Source: Nitrospirales bacterium
GTDB lineage: Bacteria; Nitrospirota; Nitrospiria; Nitrospirales; UBA8639
Assembly (NCBI GenBank): GCA_029261305.1
Contig: JAJDBO010000064.1
Location: 1-16,135 of the forward strand
Direction of reading: 5' to 3'
DNA length: 16,135 nt
Below are positions 15,492-16,135 of the stretch, in pieces (positions within the stretch are counted from its first letter, which is position 1; every line of letters starts with the position of its first letter). Position numbers and translations under genes: made by a program. The notes below the pieces were generated by a model. It was not told the origin of the DNA, did no database searches, and was given only the letters and a program-made list of their open reading frames with translations.

Positions 15492-16135
15492 ATGGGTAAA
15501 TCACTTCCAATCTTCAGCTTCGATCAACTTGGTCAAAAACTCGAGCTTTTAAAAAGCCAAGTGACGGGTTTCACTTCACCATCCGGACCAGGCGATGGAC
15601 GAACAGTCGATGACTTCAAGCCATATCTCGTCGCCTTAAACCTCACCAAGCGCTGCAACCTTAAATGTGATCATTGCTACCTCGACGCCACCACCAAAGC
15701 TGGCGGGGGATCCGATGAACTCTCCACAGAAGAATGCCTTCGCTTAATTGATCAAATCGCAGAGGTCAATAAGGGTTGCTTGTTGGTGATCACCGGTGGC
15801 GAACCCCTCGTTCGACCCGATATCCTTGATATTGCCCGCCATGCCGTCGGCTTAGGATTCATGGTCGTGTTTGGGACCAATGGCATGCTGATCAATGATC
15901 GTCTGGCCAAAGAACTGGTGGAAATTGGCGTCATGGGAATGGGCATCAGCATTGATTCGCTTGATCCACAAAAACATGATTCTTTCCGTGGTGTTGCCGG
16001 GGCATGGGAATCCGCAGTCGCAGGCATTGAAGCCTGTAAGCGCAATGGACTCCAATTCCAAGTGCATTTCAGCGCACAACCCATGAACTATCAAGAGTTG
16101 CCAGAAGTCATCGATTGGGCACATGAACTTGGGGC
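15492..16135 (+). CDS. radical SAM protein, NirJ/AhbD-like (3' truncated by window edge)
   Basis: The gene starts at ATG 15492, 14 nt after the Usp/PCP_red stop, with GGGAG about 11 nt upstream; 214 codons are visible. The radical SAM cluster motif is complete: C55-x3-C59-x2-C62 within LTKRCNLKCDHCYLDA, followed by TGGEPLVRPD (101-110), the SAM-binding strand motif, then FGTNGMLI and MGISIDSLDP. This core is typical of the SPASM/Twitch-containing group that includes NirJ (heme d1 synthesis) and AhbC/AhbD (alternative heme synthesis). The C-terminal half, where auxiliary cluster cysteines would lie, is outside the window, so the exact subfamily cannot be fixed. Cytoplasmic, oxygen-sensitive chemistry is expected. 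Very probably cotranscribed with the preceding gene. Confidence 0.88.
   Translation, partial: MGKSLPIFSFDQLGQKLELLKSQVTGFTSPSGPGDGRTVDDFKPYLVALNLTKRCNLKCDHCYLDATTKAGGGSDELSTEECLRLIDQIAEVNKGCLLVITGGEPLVRPDILDIARHAVGLGFMVVFGTNGMLINDRLAKELVEIGVMGMGISIDSLDPQKHDSFRGVAGAWESAVAGIEACKRNGLQFQVHFSAQPMNYQELPEVIDWAHELG

Noticed and set aside
15752..16124. Long minus-strand frames opposite the radical SAM gene
   Set aside because: They are antisense shadows of a gene with intact radical SAM motifs and show no domain or ribosome-binding site of their own.

Overview
The window looks like chromosomal DNA of a chemolithoautotrophic bacterium, most probably a member of the Nitrospirota (Nitrospira-like). The main clue is a multi-subunit 2-oxoacid:ferredoxin oxidoreductase operon of the ForA/ForB/ForG type with extra small subunits, as known from reverse-TCA-cycle autotrophs such as Hydrogenobacter and Nitrospira. 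A second clue is a Usp/PCP_red fusion protein followed by a NirJ/AhbD-like radical SAM gene. Base composition looks roughly balanced and on the A/T side, which would be low for freshwater Nitrospira, so the genus is an inference only. There is no sign of phage, insertion sequences, CRISPR or other mobile DNA.

Layout. 1-1811 (+): the 3' part of a VAO/4-cresol-dehydrogenase-type flavoprotein gene, overlapping by 4 bases a membrane-associated SAM-dependent methyltransferase gene. 1902-2996 (-): a four-helix membrane protein of unknown function. 3258-3378 (-): tRNA-Asn(GUU) with a strong terminator. 3510-7833 (-): a six-gene operon, in transcription order a 203-aa accessory subunit, alpha, beta, gamma, 2[4Fe-4S] ferredoxin-like subunit and 87-aa small subunit, driven by a good sigma70-type promoter at 8026-8055 and a leader of about 185 nt. 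8293-10191 (+): a secreted TIGR03790-family protein. 10367-12952 (-): metK then ahcY, two enzymes of the activated methyl cycle. 13420-16135 (+): a 685-aa Usp-Usp-PCP_red-zinc ribbon-PCP_red-PCP_red protein, followed after 14 nt by a radical SAM gene that runs off the window.

How the genes fit together. The oxidoreductase operon would carry ferredoxin-dependent CO2 fixation (reductive carboxylation of acetyl-CoA or succinyl-CoA); the sequence does not say which 2-oxoacid is used. MetK and AhcY make SAM and remove S-adenosylhomocysteine, which supports the methyltransferase and radical SAM enzymes here only in the general housekeeping sense. The Usp/PCP_red fusion and the radical SAM gene form a probable two-gene unit. 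A tetrapyrrole link is suggested both by PCP_red (otherwise known from dark protochlorophyllide reductase) and by NirJ/AhbD-like radical SAM enzymes (heme d1/heme synthesis). This is the part of the window most likely to hold undescribed biology.
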